A DNA stretch of 35,925 bases from Rhizobiales bacterium CCH10-E5 (GTDB lineage: Bacteria; Pseudomonadota; Alphaproteobacteria; Rhizobiales; Beijerinckiaceae). Shown one piece after another: positions 7,067-15,758 of this stretch. Location of the stretch: contig LSIG01000235.1 of assembly GCA_001556125.1 (NCBI GenBank), forward strand, positions 1 to 35,925. Reading direction: 5' to 3'. Both the position numbers and the translations under genes were made by a program. Every line of letters begins with the position of its first letter. The stretch's first letter is position 1. The notes under the pieces are model-generated. The model ran no database searches. It saw only the letters and a list, made by a program, of their open reading frames with translations, and was not told where the DNA came from.

Positions 7067-8308
7067 CTATTGCGCGTCGAACCAGAGCTTCCATTGCGGC
7101 ACGGCGGTGGCGAAGGTGCCACGATGGCTGGTGTCGCCGGTCGGCACGGCCTCGACCTTGTCGTTGCCGATCGCCTTTTGATAGGTCATCGGCAACTGCC
7201 CGATCTCGATGCGGATCGCCTCGTCGGTGAGCCCGTAATAGGTCCGCACCGGTGTCCTGATCACCCAGCGATAGGCGTTGGTTTCCGCCACGAGCCGACC
7301 ATAGGCGGAGTTGGCGAAGAACTGCGGATCGAAATATTCCGGGCGGATGAGCTTGCGCAGGTCGGTCGGCACGGCGGCGGGATCGAAGGGCTCGCGCAGA
7401 TAGGCCTTGCGCGAGATCTCGAAGGTCTCGTCGGTCAGGAGCGAGCGGGCCAGGCCCGGCATGTTGTGATAGTTCTCGAAGGAGAACACGTTGAGGATGA
7501 AGATCGTCGTGATCCAGTTCGCGTCGATCTTGCGCGGGAAGTTCAGGAAGCCGTTGAAGGCGGCGAAGGCGTCCGCCGGCGCACTGGCGGTGGTCGCGGC
7601 CTTGACCGGCATTCCGACCGCCTCGAGCTTTTCCAGCATGGCGAGCGTAACGAAGCCGCCCTGCGACCAGCCGCTGAGGAAGAGCTTGCTGTCCGACAGT
7701 TTGAGATCGGCGAGCACGGAGCGGCTGGCGAGGACCATGTCGTAGGTCGCCTGCTGGTGGCTGCCCTTGACGAGGTAGCCCTCGGGTTCCTTGGAAGCCC
7801 CCATGCCGAAATAGTCCGCGCCGATGACGAGATAGCCCTGTCCTGCGAACTGGGCGATCATGAGCTGGGTCTCGGGCGATTGCTCGGGGAAGGACGGGAC
7901 CTGTTCCTTTCCGTAGACCGTGCCGTGCTGGTACGAGACCATCGGGAAGACGGTGTCCGCCGTGTCCGGCACCGCGAGGAGCCCTGTCGCCGAGATCGGC
8001 CGGTTGCCCTGCTCCGGCACCACCGAAGGATAGGTGACGCGGTAGAGCTTCACGGCATTGCGCGCCGGGGTGTAGCTGACGGTGATGCCGGCGAATTTCG
8101 GCGTGTCGGTGGTCAGGATCTGATTCAGCTTCGCCACGTCCCAGCGCCCGATGAGCTCGTACTGGACGCCGGAGGCGACCTTGACCGCCGCGGCCGGAGC
8201 AGCCGGTGTCGGCGCCGGTGCCGCCGGCTGGGCCCGAAGCGGCGCGGCGAGGGCGAGGGCCGTCGCGAGGGCGGCGACGAACGCGGACAGGCGGATCGAA
8301 AACGGCAT
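7067..8308 (-). CDS. Secreted alpha/beta-hydrolase, lipase-family protein
   Basis: 413 residues with a Sec signal peptide (hydrophobic run about 8-22, cleavage near ALAAPLRAQ) and a Pro/Ala linker. The catalytic triad is readable: Ser215 in GWSQGG, an Asp in YYGLTDEAI near 358 and a His in GDTSHRG near 397. The HGT oxyanion-type segment at SYQHGTVYG and the GADYFGMG strand fit the secretory lipase/esterase group. It probably hydrolyses lipid or ester substrates in the periplasm or outside the cell. The ATG at 8308 is preceded by GGGGAG. First of a three-gene series lying between engB and argB. Confidence 0.82.
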   Translation of the reverse strand: MPFSIRLSAFVAALATALALAAPLRAQPAAPAPTPAAPAAAVKVASGVQYELIGRWDVAKLNQILTTDTPKFAGITVSYTPARNAVKLYRVTYPSVVPEQGNRPISATGLLAVPDTADTVFPMVSYQHGTVYGKEQVPSFPEQSPETQLMIAQFAGQGYLVIGADYFGMGASKEPEGYLVKGSHQQATYDMVLASRSVLADLKLSDSKLFLSGWSQGGFVTLAMLEKLEAVGMPVKAATTASAPADAFAAFNGFLNFPRKIDANWITTIFILNVFSFENYHNMPGLARSLLTDETFEISRKAYLREPFDPAAVPTDLRKLIRPEYFDPQFFANSAYGRLVAETNAYRWVIRTPVRTYYGLTDEAIRIEIGQLPMTYQKAIGNDKVEAVPTGDTSHRGTFATAVPQWKLWFDAQ

Positions 8309-8424
8309 GATGGCTCCCCAGCCGACCGGTATCGACGGGCCATGATGGTCCGCCGTCGCCCCGGCTCGCGCGCGATCCTGCATAGCGGCTGTAAAGATTT
8401 GGTGGCGCTCGCTGTCCGGGAGGC

Positions 8425-9090
8425 TCAGCCGCGCTCCGCCAGCACCCGTCCGACGGCGGCGCGCAGTTCCGGGATGCCGAGGCCCGTCTCGCTCGAGGTC
8501 AGGAGCACCTCGGGGAAGGCGGCCGGGCGACGCTTAATCTCGTCATAGGTCGCCTCCAGCATGAACTGCTGGTCGCTCTTCTTCAGCGCGTCGCCCTTGG
8601 TCAGCACGACCTGGTAGGACATCGCCGCCTTGTCGAGCGTCTCGAGGACGGCGTTGTCGACGTCCTTGAGTCCGTGGCGGGCGTCGATCAGCAGATAGAC
8701 CCGCATCAGATTGGGCCGGCCACGCAAGTAGTTGTGGATCAGGTTGGTCCAGGCGGCGACCTTGGCACGCCCGACCGCGGCATAGCCGTATCCGGGCATG
8801 TCGACGATGGTCAGGCGCTCATCGGCGCCGACCTGCCGGAAGAAATTGAGCTGCTGGGTGCGCCCTGGCGTGTGCGAGGTCCGCGCCAGCGCATTGCGGC
8901 GCGTCACGGCGTTGATCAGGCTCGATTTGCCGACATTGGAGCGGCCGGCGAAGGCGATCTCCTGGCCGACCATCGGCGGCAGGTCGTCGATATGGGTCGA
9001 GGCCCAGACGAAGTCCCACGGGCCCTCGAAGAGCTTGCGTGCGGCCTCGATCTCGTCCTCGGTGAAGGGCGTCGTCATGCTGGTGGTCAT
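8425..9090 (-). CDS. engB: Ribosome biogenesis GTP-binding protein EngB (YihA/YsxC)
   Basis: 221 residues. A circularly ordinary Era-like GTPase: G1 GRSNVGKS (49-56), the TPGRTQ switch segment (G2, about 74-79), G3 DMPG (97-100) and G4 TKGD (164-167). EngB acts in assembly of the large ribosomal subunit. The ATG at 9090 is ten bases after the stop of the acetyltransferase gene. The yidC-engB-argB neighbourhood is usual in this class, although an acetyltransferase sits between yidC and engB here. Confidence 0.96.
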   Translation of the reverse strand: MTTSMTTPFTEDEIEAARKLFEGPWDFVWASTHIDDLPPMVGQEIAFAGRSNVGKSSLINAVTRRNALARTSHTPGRTQQLNFFRQVGADERLTIVDMPGYGYAAVGRAKVAAWTNLIHNYLRGRPNLMRVYLLIDARHGLKDVDNAVLETLDKAAMSYQVVLTKGDALKKSDQQFMLEATYDEIKRRPAAFPEVLLTSSETGLGIPELRAAVGRVLAERG

Positions 9091-9100
9091 GGCGTTACGC

Positions 9101-9727
9101 CTACACGGCCCGACGCAGCGCGTCGATGTCGGCGCCTGCAATCGCGGCGAGATTGCGGGCGATCTTGTCGGCCTCCCAGTCCCACCAGCGGATCGCCAGC
9201 AACTCCGTGACGACGTCGGCGGGAAAGCGCATCCGCATGGCGCGGCCGGGATTGCCAGCGACGACAGCATAGGGCGGCACGTCCTTCACCACCTGTGCGC
9301 GGGTGCCGATGATCGCCCCGTCGCCGATGGTGACGCCCGGCATGATCACCGCCTCCCGGCCAATCCAGACATCGTTGCCGATGGTCATGTCGCCGCGGCC
9401 GGGCCATTCTGCGCGTGGCGCGGCGCCCTCGACACCGAAGAGGGCGAAGGGATAGGTCGAGAAGCCGCCGGTCGGATGGTTGGCGCCGTTCATGACGAAT
9501 TGTGCGCCCTGAGCGATCGCGACGAAGCGGCCGATCACCAGCCGGTCGCCGACATCCTCGAAATGGTAGCGCACGCAGCGGGCGACGAAATGCTCGGGGC
9601 CGCGGGAGTCGTCATAGTAGCTGTAGTCGCCGACCTCGATCAGCGGATGATCGACGATCGCCTTCAGGAAGGCGGTGCCCTTCCAGCCGGGGACGGGATG
9701 GCGCGTGAGGGGGTCTGGCAGCGGCAT
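9101..9727 (-). CDS. Xenobiotic/Vat-CatB-type hexapeptide acetyltransferase
   Basis: 208 residues with left-handed beta-helix repeats (VIGRFVAIAQGAQF, then VWIGREAVIMPGVTIGDGAIIG). The GANHPTGG loop carries the probable catalytic His84, and VVAGNPGR is the typical end of the helix domain. This pattern belongs to the CatB/Vat branch that acetylates chloramphenicol or streptogramins, but most chromosomal members have unknown substrates; resistance should not be assumed. The ATG at 9727 is preferred over a TTG three codons upstream. It lies between yidC and engB with little spacing, so it is an extra member of a conserved block. Confidence 0.85.
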   Translation of the reverse strand: MPLPDPLTRHPVPGWKGTAFLKAIVDHPLIEVGDYSYYDDSRGPEHFVARCVRYHFEDVGDRLVIGRFVAIAQGAQFVMNGANHPTGGFSTYPFALFGVEGAAPRAEWPGRGDMTIGNDVWIGREAVIMPGVTIGDGAIIGTRAQVVKDVPPYAVVAGNPGRAMRMRFPADVVTELLAIRWWDWEADKIARNLAAIAGADIDALRRAV

Positions 9728-9741
9728 CGGCACCAAAGCGA

Positions 9742-9763
9742 AGGGCGGGGAAATCCCCGCCCT
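9742..9763 (-). terminator. Hairpin after yidC, weak terminator
   Basis: Nine-bp perfect GC-rich stem (agggcgggg with ccccgccct, loop aaat) beginning just after the yidC stop. On the minus strand it is followed by only a poor T tract (TCGCTTTGG), so read-through into the acetyltransferase and engB is likely. Confidence 0.5.
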
Positions 9764-9770
9764 CGCCAGC

Positions 9771-11648
9771 TCACTTCTTGTTGCTGTTGGCCGGCTTGGC
9801 CGGGGCTGTGACGGGCGCCGGCTCGGGCTTCTTGCCGAACATCGCCTTGATGTTGTCGAAGAGCTCGATCTTCACCCCGTGCTTGCGCATGATGTAGCCC
9901 TGCTGCAGCACCGAGAGCAGGTTGTTCCAGCTCCAGTAGATCACCAGGCCGGCCGGGAACGAGCCGAGCAGGAAGGTGAAGAACACCGGCATCCAGGTGA
10001 ACATCATCTTCTGGACCGGATCCGGCGGCTCCGGGTTCATCTTCATCTGCACGAACATCGTGATGCCCATGATGATCGGCCAAAGGCCGAGATGCAGGAT
10101 CGCGGGCGGCGTGAAGGGCAGCAGGCCGAAGAGGTTGAACAGGTTCGTCGGGTCCGGCGCCGCCAGATCGCGGATCCAGCCGAAGAACGGCGCATGGCGC
10201 ATCTCAATGGTGATGAACAGGATCTTGTAGAGCGCGAAGAAGATCGGGATCTGCACCAGCACCGGCCAGCAGCCCGCCAGCGGGTTGATCTTCTGCGTCT
10301 TGTACAGCTCCATCAGAGCCTGCTGCTGCTTCATCTTGTCGTCGGCGTAACGCTCGCGCAGCGCCAGCATTTCCGGCTGCAGCGCCTTCATCTTCGCCAT
10401 CGAGGCGTAGGATTTGGACGCGAGCGGGAAGAAGATGCCCTTCAGGATCAGCGTGACGATCAGGATCGCGACGCCGAAGTTGCCGACATGCTTGAAGATC
10501 CAGTCGAGCAGGAAGAACATCGGCTTGGTGAAGAAGTAGAACCAGCCCCAGTCGATCATCAGGTCGAAGCGCTTGATGCCGAGATTGGTCTCGTAGCCGC
10601 TGATCGCGGCGACTTCCTTGGCGCCGGCGAAGAGGCGCGCCGTGCTGGTGGCGCTGGCGCCGGGGGCGACCGTCACGGCCTCCGACAGGAAGTCGGCCTG
10701 ATAGGTGCGTGCCGCGCCGGTCTGCACGGAGGAGAAGCGGCCGTCATATTTGCGCGACTGGTCGGGCACGACCGCCGCGGCCCAGTATTTGTCGGTGATG
10801 CCGACAAAGCCGCCGACAGCGTCCTTCCAGACGCGGCCATTCGTGCCCGGCGAAAGCAGCGGCTCCTTGTCGACATGGTCATAGGTGAATTCCTGCAGGC
10901 CGTGATCGCCGACATAGCCGATCAGGCCTTCGTGCAGGACGTAGTAGCCCAACGTCGCGGGCCGGCCATGGCGCACGACCTGCGCATAGGGGAACAGGCT
11001 GACGGGCGCGGCGCCCTTGTTCTCGACCTCGTCGCGGATCTGGAACATGGCGTTGTCGTCGACCGTGACGACGCGGCGGAAGAGCAGGCCCTGGCCGTTG
11101 TCCCAGGTCAGGGTCAGCGGCTTGGCCGGCGTCAGCACCTGGGCGTCCGCCGTCCAGACGGTGGTCGCGTTCGGCAGCGAGACGGCGGCGCCCGGCGCGG
11201 CGACCCAGCCGAAATCGGAATAATAGCCGTTGGGACCGCCGAGCGGCGACAGCAGCACGATGATCGGGCTGTTGGGATCGACCGTCTCGCGATAGGCCTT
11301 GAGCGAGATGTCGTCGAGGCGCGCGCCGGTGAGTGCGAGGGAGCCGGCAATCTTCGGCGTGTCGATGCGCACGCGCGGGCTCTGGGCCAGGGCCTGGTCG
11401 CGGGTGAGAACCGCGCCCGTGGCAGGTGCGACGGCCGGCGCGGCGGTCTGGCCCGGCGCGGCACCGGGAACCGGTGCGGCACCCGGCGCGGGCACCGGGG
11501 CCGTCTGGCTCTGGGCCTGCTGGTTCTGCTGCGCGATCTGCTTCTGCTTCTCCATCTGCGGCACGCCGTAGAAGTACTGCCAGCCGAACAGCACGACCAC
11601 GGAGAGCGTGATCGCGAGAAGCAGGTTGCGGTTGTCTTCTTTCATCAT
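9771..11648 (-). CDS. yidC: Membrane protein insertase YidC/Oxa1
   Basis: 625 residues. N-terminal TM ([22 protein letters not shown]), a Gln/Pro/Ala-rich linker, a large periplasmic domain (about 75-360), then the conserved insertase core with [20 protein letters not shown] helices, [15 protein letters not shown] and [15 protein letters not shown]. The C-terminus is cytoplasmic, basic and Pro-rich ([12 protein letters not shown]). It inserts membrane proteins alone or with SecYEG. Two adjacent ATGs (11648 and 11645) could start it. It follows rnpA by 44 bases in the usual rpmH-rnpA-yidC order. Confidence 0.97.
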   Translation of the reverse strand: MMKEDNRNLLLAITLSVVVLFGWQYFYGVPQMEKQKQIAQQNQQAQSQTAPVPAPGAAPVPGAAPGQTAAPAVAPATGAVLTRDQALAQSPRVRIDTPKIAGSLALTGARLDDISLKAYRETVDPNSPIIVLLSPLGGPNGYYSDFGWVAAPGAAVSLPNATTVWTADAQVLTPAKPLTLTWDNGQGLLFRRVVTVDDNAMFQIRDEVENKGAAPVSLFPYAQVVRHGRPATLGYYVLHEGLIGYVGDHGLQEFTYDHVDKEPLLSPGTNGRVWKDAVGGFVGITDKYWAAAVVPDQSRKYDGRFSSVQTGAARTYQADFLSEAVTVAPGASATSTARLFAGAKEVAAISGYETNLGIKRFDLMIDWGWFYFFTKPMFFLLDWIFKHVGNFGVAILIVTLILKGIFFPLASKSYASMAKMKALQPEMLALRERYADDKMKQQQALMELYKTQKINPLAGCWPVLVQIPIFFALYKILFITIEMRHAPFFGWIRDLAAPDPTNLFNLFGLLPFTPPAILHLGLWPIIMGITMFVQMKMNPEPPDPVQKMMFTWMPVFFTFLLGSFPAGLVIYWSWNNLLSVLQQGYIMRKHGVKIELFDNIKAMFGKKPEPAPVTAPAKPANSNKK

Positions 11649-11692
11649 GATCGGGAACAGATCTCGCTGACGCCGCGTCGGGCTCGGGGGAT

Positions 11693-12145
11693 TCAGTCGT
11701 TCTGGGGGCCGGGCGGGCGCTCGCCGCCCTTGCCCCGCGTCTTGCCCGCCGCGGGTCCCGGAGCCGGGCGCGGACGGCGCCCTTGGCCCTGCGGGCGGGC
11801 GCGCTCGATCGCAACCGACAGCTCGCCCACCAGCAGATCGAAGGGCGCCGTCAGCGTCTCCGGACGGGCGACGACGACGATGTCGCAGGGTCGCTGCGCC
11901 TGCGGGCCGAGGGCCTCCAGGGCGGCGGCGCGCAGGCGCCGCCGGATGCGGTTGCGGATGACGGCGTTGCCGGCCTTGCGGGAGGCGGTGAGCCCGAGGC
12001 GCAGGCCGTCCGGCGCCGGGCGGTCGTCCTCGGCGCGCTGCGGGCCGTCGAGGACCTGCACGGTGAAGGCGGACGAACGAAAACGGCGGCCTCGATCGGC
12101 CGCCGCCAGAAACTGCTTGCGTTGCGTCAGACGGGCGAGGCGCAT
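11693..12145 (-). CDS. rnpA: Ribonuclease P protein component
   Basis: 150 residues; binds the RNase P RNA for tRNA 5' maturation. It begins [18 protein letters not shown] and carries the family signature [22 protein letters not shown] around residues 50-71. The usual length is about 115-125; the extra 25-30 residues form a basic, Pro/Gly-rich tail after residue 120 ([18 protein letters not shown]), likely disordered. It sits 67 bases after rpmH on the same strand. Confidence 0.96.
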   Translation of the reverse strand: MRLARLTQRKQFLAAADRGRRFRSSAFTVQVLDGPQRAEDDRPAPDGLRLGLTASRKAGNAVIRNRIRRRLRAAALEALGPQAQRPCDIVVVARPETLTAPFDLLVGELSVAIERARPQGQGRRPRPAPGPAAGKTRGKGGERPPGPQND

Positions 12146-12212
12146 GGCGATTGGCCAGTCTTCCGGAAAAAACGCTCGCGGATGCGGCGCGCGGTGATCA
12201 CGCGCCGGAGGC

Positions 12213-12347
12213 TCAGGCCGAGAGCTTCTTGCGGCCGTGAGCGCGGCGGGCGGCGATGACCTTGCGGCCGCCGGCGGTCGCCATGCGGGCGCGGTAGCCG
12301 TGGCGGCGCTTGCGGACCAGCTTGCTGGGTTGATAGGTTCTTTTCAT
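12213..12347 (-). CDS. rpmH: 50S ribosomal protein L34
   Basis: 44 residues, [20 protein letters not shown] and then a basic segment ending GRKKLSA, the complete L34 sequence. GGAG lies nine to ten bases upstream of the ATG at 12347. It heads the rpmH-rnpA-yidC series and has a clear promoter about 120 bp upstream. Confidence 0.98.
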   Translation of the reverse strand: MKRTYQPSKLVRKRRHGYRARMATAGGRKVIAARRAHGRKKLSA

Positions 12348-12464
12348 CGTCCGTCTCCGGGGCTCGTCGGCACAGTGGCCGCGGCTTTCCCAGTAGAAAG
12401 CGTGGCCGACCGAGCCTGCATGCGAAAGGTTCCGCGCCGCCCCGAGGGTTGCGCAAGTGGCGGG

Positions 12465-12493
12465 CTTATGACGGATGGCCCGGTTCAAGTCAA
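12465..12493 (-). promoter_or_regulatory. Housekeeping-sigma promoter of rpmH
   Basis: Minus strand TTGACT (12493-12488), 17-bp spacer, CATAAG (12470-12465). It gives a leader of about 110 nt before rpmH. It faces away from the ffs promoter; the two share the 448-base gap between rpmH and dnaX. Confidence 0.6.
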
Positions 12494-12552
12494 TGCCGAA
12501 GGCGCCTGCTGCGGCGAAGACGCGCGCCGGTTTCGCCGGCTGTTCCGCCCGG

Positions 12553-12582
12553 CTTGCGCTCGCGGCCCCGATCACCGATATA
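12553..12582 (+). promoter_or_regulatory. Promoter of the 4.5S RNA gene
   Basis: CTTGCG (12553-12558), 18-bp spacer, GATATA (12577-12582), close to the alphaproteobacterial CTTGAC / CTATAT consensus. Transcription would start about six bases later, at the predicted 5' end of the RNA. Confidence 0.6.
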
Positions 12583-12587
12583 GCGGG

Positions 12588-12684
12588 CGGGAGGTTGGCG
12601 AGGGACGTCTCACTCGCCAACCGGGTCAGGTCCGGAAGGAAGCAGCCCTAACGAGACCGAACGGGTCTTCGTCCAGCCTCCCAC
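12588..12684 (+). ncRNA. ffs: Signal recognition particle 4.5S RNA, bacterial small type
   Basis: The invariant core GGTCAGGTCCGGAAGGAAGC (about 12624-12643), with the GGAA tetraloop and internal loops that bind Ffh, is intact. The 5' GGGAGG (12589-12594) pairs with CCTCCC (12677-12682) to close the long helix, which fixes the ends to within a few bases. The RNA forms the SRP with Ffh for co-translational targeting. The 110 bases between it and dnaX show no gene; a GC-rich stem is possible but there is no T tract, so read-through to dnaX may occur. Confidence 0.93.
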
Positions 12685-12795
12685 CTCCGTCGGCGGGCGC
12701 CCGGCGGCAAGGGTCGCGCCGCCGCCCTTCCGCAGCGCGGGCGGCACCCCGAAACGGGCGTTGACCCCCACGCGGCGAACCGCCAAACCAGACCG

Positions 12796-14655
12796 ATGAG
12801 CGACGACACGACCGCAGCGCCTCCGGCCGACGAGCCGGGCTTCGCCGGCTTCGACCCGGCCCCTGCGCCCGTTCCGGCGAACGCCGCCTCGCCCTATCGC
12901 GTGCTCGCCCGCAAGTACCGCCCCGCCCATTTCGGCGACCTGATCGGCCAGGATGCGATGGTGCGGACCCTTACCAATGCCTTCGCCGCGGGGCGCATCC
13001 CGCAGGCCTGGATGCTGACCGGCGTGCGCGGCGTCGGCAAGACCACGACCGCGCGCATCCTGGCGCGCGCCCTCAACTACCAGACCGCCGATGGCGGTGG
13101 CGGGCCGACGACGAATCTCGAGACCTTCGGCGTCCACTGCAAGGAGATCATCGAGGGCCGGCATATCGACGTGCAGGAGATCGACGCGGCCTCCAACAAC
13201 GGCGTCGACAACATCCGCCAGATCAACGACGCGGTGCGCTACGCTCCCGTTTCGGCGCGCTACAAGGTCTATATCGTCGACGAGGTGCACATGCTCTCGA
13301 CGGGGGCCTTCAACGCCTTCCTGAAGACGCTGGAGGAGCCGCCGCCGCATGCGCGCTTCATCTTCGCGACGACGGAGATCCGCAAGGTCCCGGTGACCGT
13401 GCTGTCGCGCTGCCAGCGCTTCGACCTGCGCCGCGTCGATGCGAGCCTCTTGGTCTCGCATCTCGCCGGCATCTGCCGGACCGAGAACGTCTCGGCCGAG
13501 GAGGAGGCGCTCGCCGCGATCGCCCGCGCCGCCGAAGGCTCGGTGCGCGACTCGCTGTCCATTCTCGACCAGGCGATCGCCCATGCCGCGGGCACGATCA
13601 CGCTGGACGATGTCCGCTCCATGCTCGGCCTCGCCGACCGGGCGCGCGTCATCGACCTGTTCGAGGCGGTGATGAAGGGCGACATCGCTACAGCGCTGGG
13701 CGAATTGCGGGCCCAATACGACGCCGGCGCGGACCCGGCGGTTGTGCTGTCCGACCTCGCCGAATTCACCCATCTGGTGACACGCCTCAAGCTCGTGCCC
13801 GACGCCGTGAAGGACAACAGCCTGGCCCAGGCGGAGCGCGTGCGCGGCGGCGATTTCGCCCAGCGCCTGTCGATCCGCATCCTCGCCCGGACTTGGCAGA
13901 TGCTGCTCAAGGGCCTCAACGAGGTGAAGCAGGCCGACCGACCGATCATGGCCGCCGAGATGGTGCTGGTGCGGCTGGCGCACGCCGCCGACCTGCCGAC
14001 CCCGGACGAGGCTTTGCGGATGCTGCGCGACGGCTCGGGCGCCGTGGGCGGCCAGGCGACCTCCTCCGCCCCGCGCCCGCCCTCGGGCGGCGGCAACACG
14101 GCCCTCGCCGCCCGGCCTATCCTCGCCAGCGCCAATCCGGCGCCGGTGATGGCGCCCGCCCCGCGCGCCCAGGCCCTGCCGGCCGTCAGCGTGGCCTCGC
14201 TGGAGGACGTCGTTGCGCTCGCCTCGCAGCATCGCGACATCACGCTGAAGCTGGCGCTGGAGCGCGACGTGCGCCCGGTCCGCTTCGAGCAGGGGCGGAT
14301 CGAATTCGCGCTGGCGAACGGCAGCTCGCGCACGCTCGCGACGGATCTCTCGCGGCGGCTGAAGGAATGGACCGGCCAGACCTGGATGGTCGCGGTGGTC
14401 AATGCCGAGGGTGGCGCGACGCTGCGTGAGCAGGCCGAGGCCGCCAAGGGCCAGCGCGAAAGCGACGCCGCCTCGCACCCGGCCGTCAAGGCGGTGCTGG
14501 AACGGTTCCCGGGCGCGCGCATCGTCGATGTGCGCGATCCGCGTGCGGCCGAGCCCGACAGCGCGGCGACGGGCGCGCCGGCCGACGAGTATCTGCCCGA
14601 CGGGGAGCCGCTCTTCGACGATGCGGAGCCCGATTTCGACGGCATCGATTTCTGA
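12796..14655 (+). CDS. dnaX: DNA polymerase III subunits gamma/tau
   Basis: 619 residues, clamp-loader ATPase. Residues 33-60 hold YRVLARKYRP and FGDLIGQ; Walker A is GVRGVGKT (76-83), Walker B VDEVHML (about 160), and the SRC motif is VLSRCQRFDLR (about 202). The AAA+ domains are followed by a Pro/Ala linker (about 415-455) and a C-terminal polymerase/helicase-binding domain. The zinc-module region between residues 95 and 125 has only one Cys (FGVHCKEIIEG) instead of four, a loss seen in other alphaproteobacterial DnaX proteins. I see no A-rich slippery site that would make a separate gamma form. The ATG at 12796 has a weak Shine-Dalgarno. Followed 16 bases later by ybaB. Confidence 0.97.
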   Translation: MSDDTTAAPPADEPGFAGFDPAPAPVPANAASPYRVLARKYRPAHFGDLIGQDAMVRTLTNAFAAGRIPQAWMLTGVRGVGKTTTARILARALNYQTADGGGGPTTNLETFGVHCKEIIEGRHIDVQEIDAASNNGVDNIRQINDAVRYAPVSARYKVYIVDEVHMLSTGAFNAFLKTLEEPPPHARFIFATTEIRKVPVTVLSRCQRFDLRRVDASLLVSHLAGICRTENVSAEEEALAAIARAAEGSVRDSLSILDQAIAHAAGTITLDDVRSMLGLADRARVIDLFEAVMKGDIATALGELRAQYDAGADPAVVLSDLAEFTHLVTRLKLVPDAVKDNSLAQAERVRGGDFAQRLSIRILARTWQMLLKGLNEVKQADRPIMAAEMVLVRLAHAADLPTPDEALRMLRDGSGAVGGQATSSAPRPPSGGGNTALAARPILASANPAPVMAPAPRAQALPAVSVASLEDVVALASQHRDITLKLALERDVRPVRFEQGRIEFALANGSSRTLATDLSRRLKEWTGQTWMVAVVNAEGGATLREQAEAAKGQRESDAASHPAVKAVLERFPGARIVDVRDPRAAEPDSAATGAPADEYLPDGEPLFDDAEPDFDGIDF

Positions 14656-14671
14656 CGGAGGAGTTTTCGCG

Positions 14672-14992
14672 ATGCGCGACATCATGGGCCTGATGAAGCA
14701 GGCGCAGGAGATGCAGCAGAAGATGGCCAATGTGCAGGCCGAGCTTGACACCATCGAGGTCGAGGGCGCGGCCGGCGGCGGCATGGTCACTGTGACGATG
14801 ACGGCCAAGGGCGCGGTCAAGGCAGTCAAGATCGACCCCTCCCTGATGGTCGCGGATGAGCGCGAGATTCTCGAGGATCTGGTCGTGGCTGCCTGCGGCG
14901 ATGCCCGCACCCGCGCCGAGCGGGTGATGCAGGAGCGCATGTCCGAGATCACGAAGGGCCTGCCGATCCCGCCCGGCATGAAGCTGTTTTGA
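14672..14992 (+). CDS. ybaB: Nucleoid-associated protein YbaB/EbfC
   Basis: 106 residues, MRDIMGLMKQAQEMQQKMAN and then VEGAAGGGMVTVTMTAKGAV, the YbaB/EbfC family, a small DNA-binding dimer. The start is fixed by GGAGGAG eight bases before the ATG at 14672. It lies between dnaX and recR, its near-universal position. A palindromic repeat separates it from recR. Confidence 0.96.
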   Translation: MRDIMGLMKQAQEMQQKMANVQAELDTIEVEGAAGGGMVTVTMTAKGAVKAVKIDPSLMVADEREILEDLVVAACGDARTRAERVMQERMSEITKGLPIPPGMKLF

Positions 14993-14998
14993 CCTCGG

Positions 14999-15131
14999 CC
15001 TGTCATTCCGGGGCTTCGCACAGCGAAGAACCCGGAACCCACGACCGGGTCGATACCATCTCCGTCGAAAAGGCATGGCTCGCCCGGTCTTGGGTTCCGG
15101 GTTCGGCCTTCGGCCGCCCCGGAATGACAGG
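14999..15131. repeat. Nested palindromic intergenic repeat element (REP/MITE-like)
   Basis: Outer arms CCTGTCATTCCGGGGC and its exact complement (14999-15014 and 15116-15131, 16 bp). Inner arms GAACCCGGAACCCA and its exact complement (15028-15041 and 15091-15104, 14 bp). Small hairpins lie between outer and inner arms on each side (CTTCGC/GCGAAG; CGGCC/GGCCG). No ORF is inside. Sequences beginning GTCATTCCGGGGC are, as I recall, common dispersed palindromes in Rhizobiales genomes. It fills nearly the whole ybaB-recR gap and would fold strongly in the shared transcript. Confidence 0.85.
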
Positions 15132-15139
15132 GTAGAACC

Positions 15140-15745
15140 ATGTCCCGCGCCATCGCCGGTCCCGAGATCGAGCGGCTGATCCAGCTGCTCGCCAAGCTGC
15201 CGGGCTTAGGGCCCCGTTCGGCCCGGCGCGCCGCGCTGCATCTGGTGAAGAAGCGCGAGGCGCTGCTCGGCCCGCTCGCGGAGGCGATGGCCGTGGCGCG
15301 CGAGCGGATCGTGGTCTGCTCGACCTGCGGCAATGTCGACACCAGCGACCCTTGCGGGCTCTGCCGCGATCCGCGCCGCGACGAAGGGCTGATCGTCGTC
15401 GTCGCCGACATTTCCGATCTCTGGGCGCTGGAGCGCTCCGGCGCGGTTCCGGGGCGCTATCATGTGCTGGGCGGCGTGCTCTCGGCGCTGGACGGGGTCC
15501 GGCCCGAGCATCTCTCGCTCGACGCGCTGGTGGCGCGCGCCTCGAATCCGGTGGTGAAGGAGGTCATCCTGGCGCTGAGCGCCACGGTCGACGGCCAGAC
15601 CACGGCGCATTTCATCACCGATCTGCTAGCGCATCTGCCGCTCAAGGTGACCAGGCTCGCCCATGGCGTGCCCGTCGGCGGCGAGCTCGACTATCTCGAC
15701 GACGGCACGCTGGCTGCCGCGATCCGCCAGCGCACCGGCTTCTGA
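15140..15745 (+). CDS. recR: Recombination mediator protein RecR
   Basis: 201 residues, full length. Helix-hairpin-helix [19 protein letters not shown] (about 14-32), a four-Cys zinc finger [16 protein letters not shown] (about 59-74), and a Toprim domain ([14 protein letters not shown], then [13 protein letters not shown]). With RecF/RecO it loads RecA at gaps. The ATG at 15140 is nine bases after the palindromic element, whose last bases (GACAGGG) supply the only Shine-Dalgarno-like purines. Confidence 0.97.
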   Translation: MSRAIAGPEIERLIQLLAKLPGLGPRSARRAALHLVKKREALLGPLAEAMAVARERIVVCSTCGNVDTSDPCGLCRDPRRDEGLIVVVADISDLWALERSGAVPGRYHVLGGVLSALDGVRPEHLSLDALVARASNPVVKEVILALSATVDGQTTAHFITDLLAHLPLKVTRLAHGVPVGGELDYLDDGTLAAAIRQRTGF

Positions 15746-15758
15746 CGGCAGGCCGCGG

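Noticed and set aside
9101..9727. Antibiotic resistance acetyltransferase (Vat/CatB)
   Set aside because: The fold matches, but substrate cannot be read from sequence and chromosomal relatives mostly have other roles; kept as a general acetyltransferase.
9675..12197. An 840-codon open frame antisense to yidC and rnpA
   Set aside because: Composed of Arg/His/Asp-rich low-complexity sequence mirroring yidC and rnpA.
12610..15411. A 933-codon open frame antisense to dnaX, ybaB and recR
   Set aside because: High-GC shadow of three well-identified genes on the other strand; its sequence is low-complexity and has no family character.
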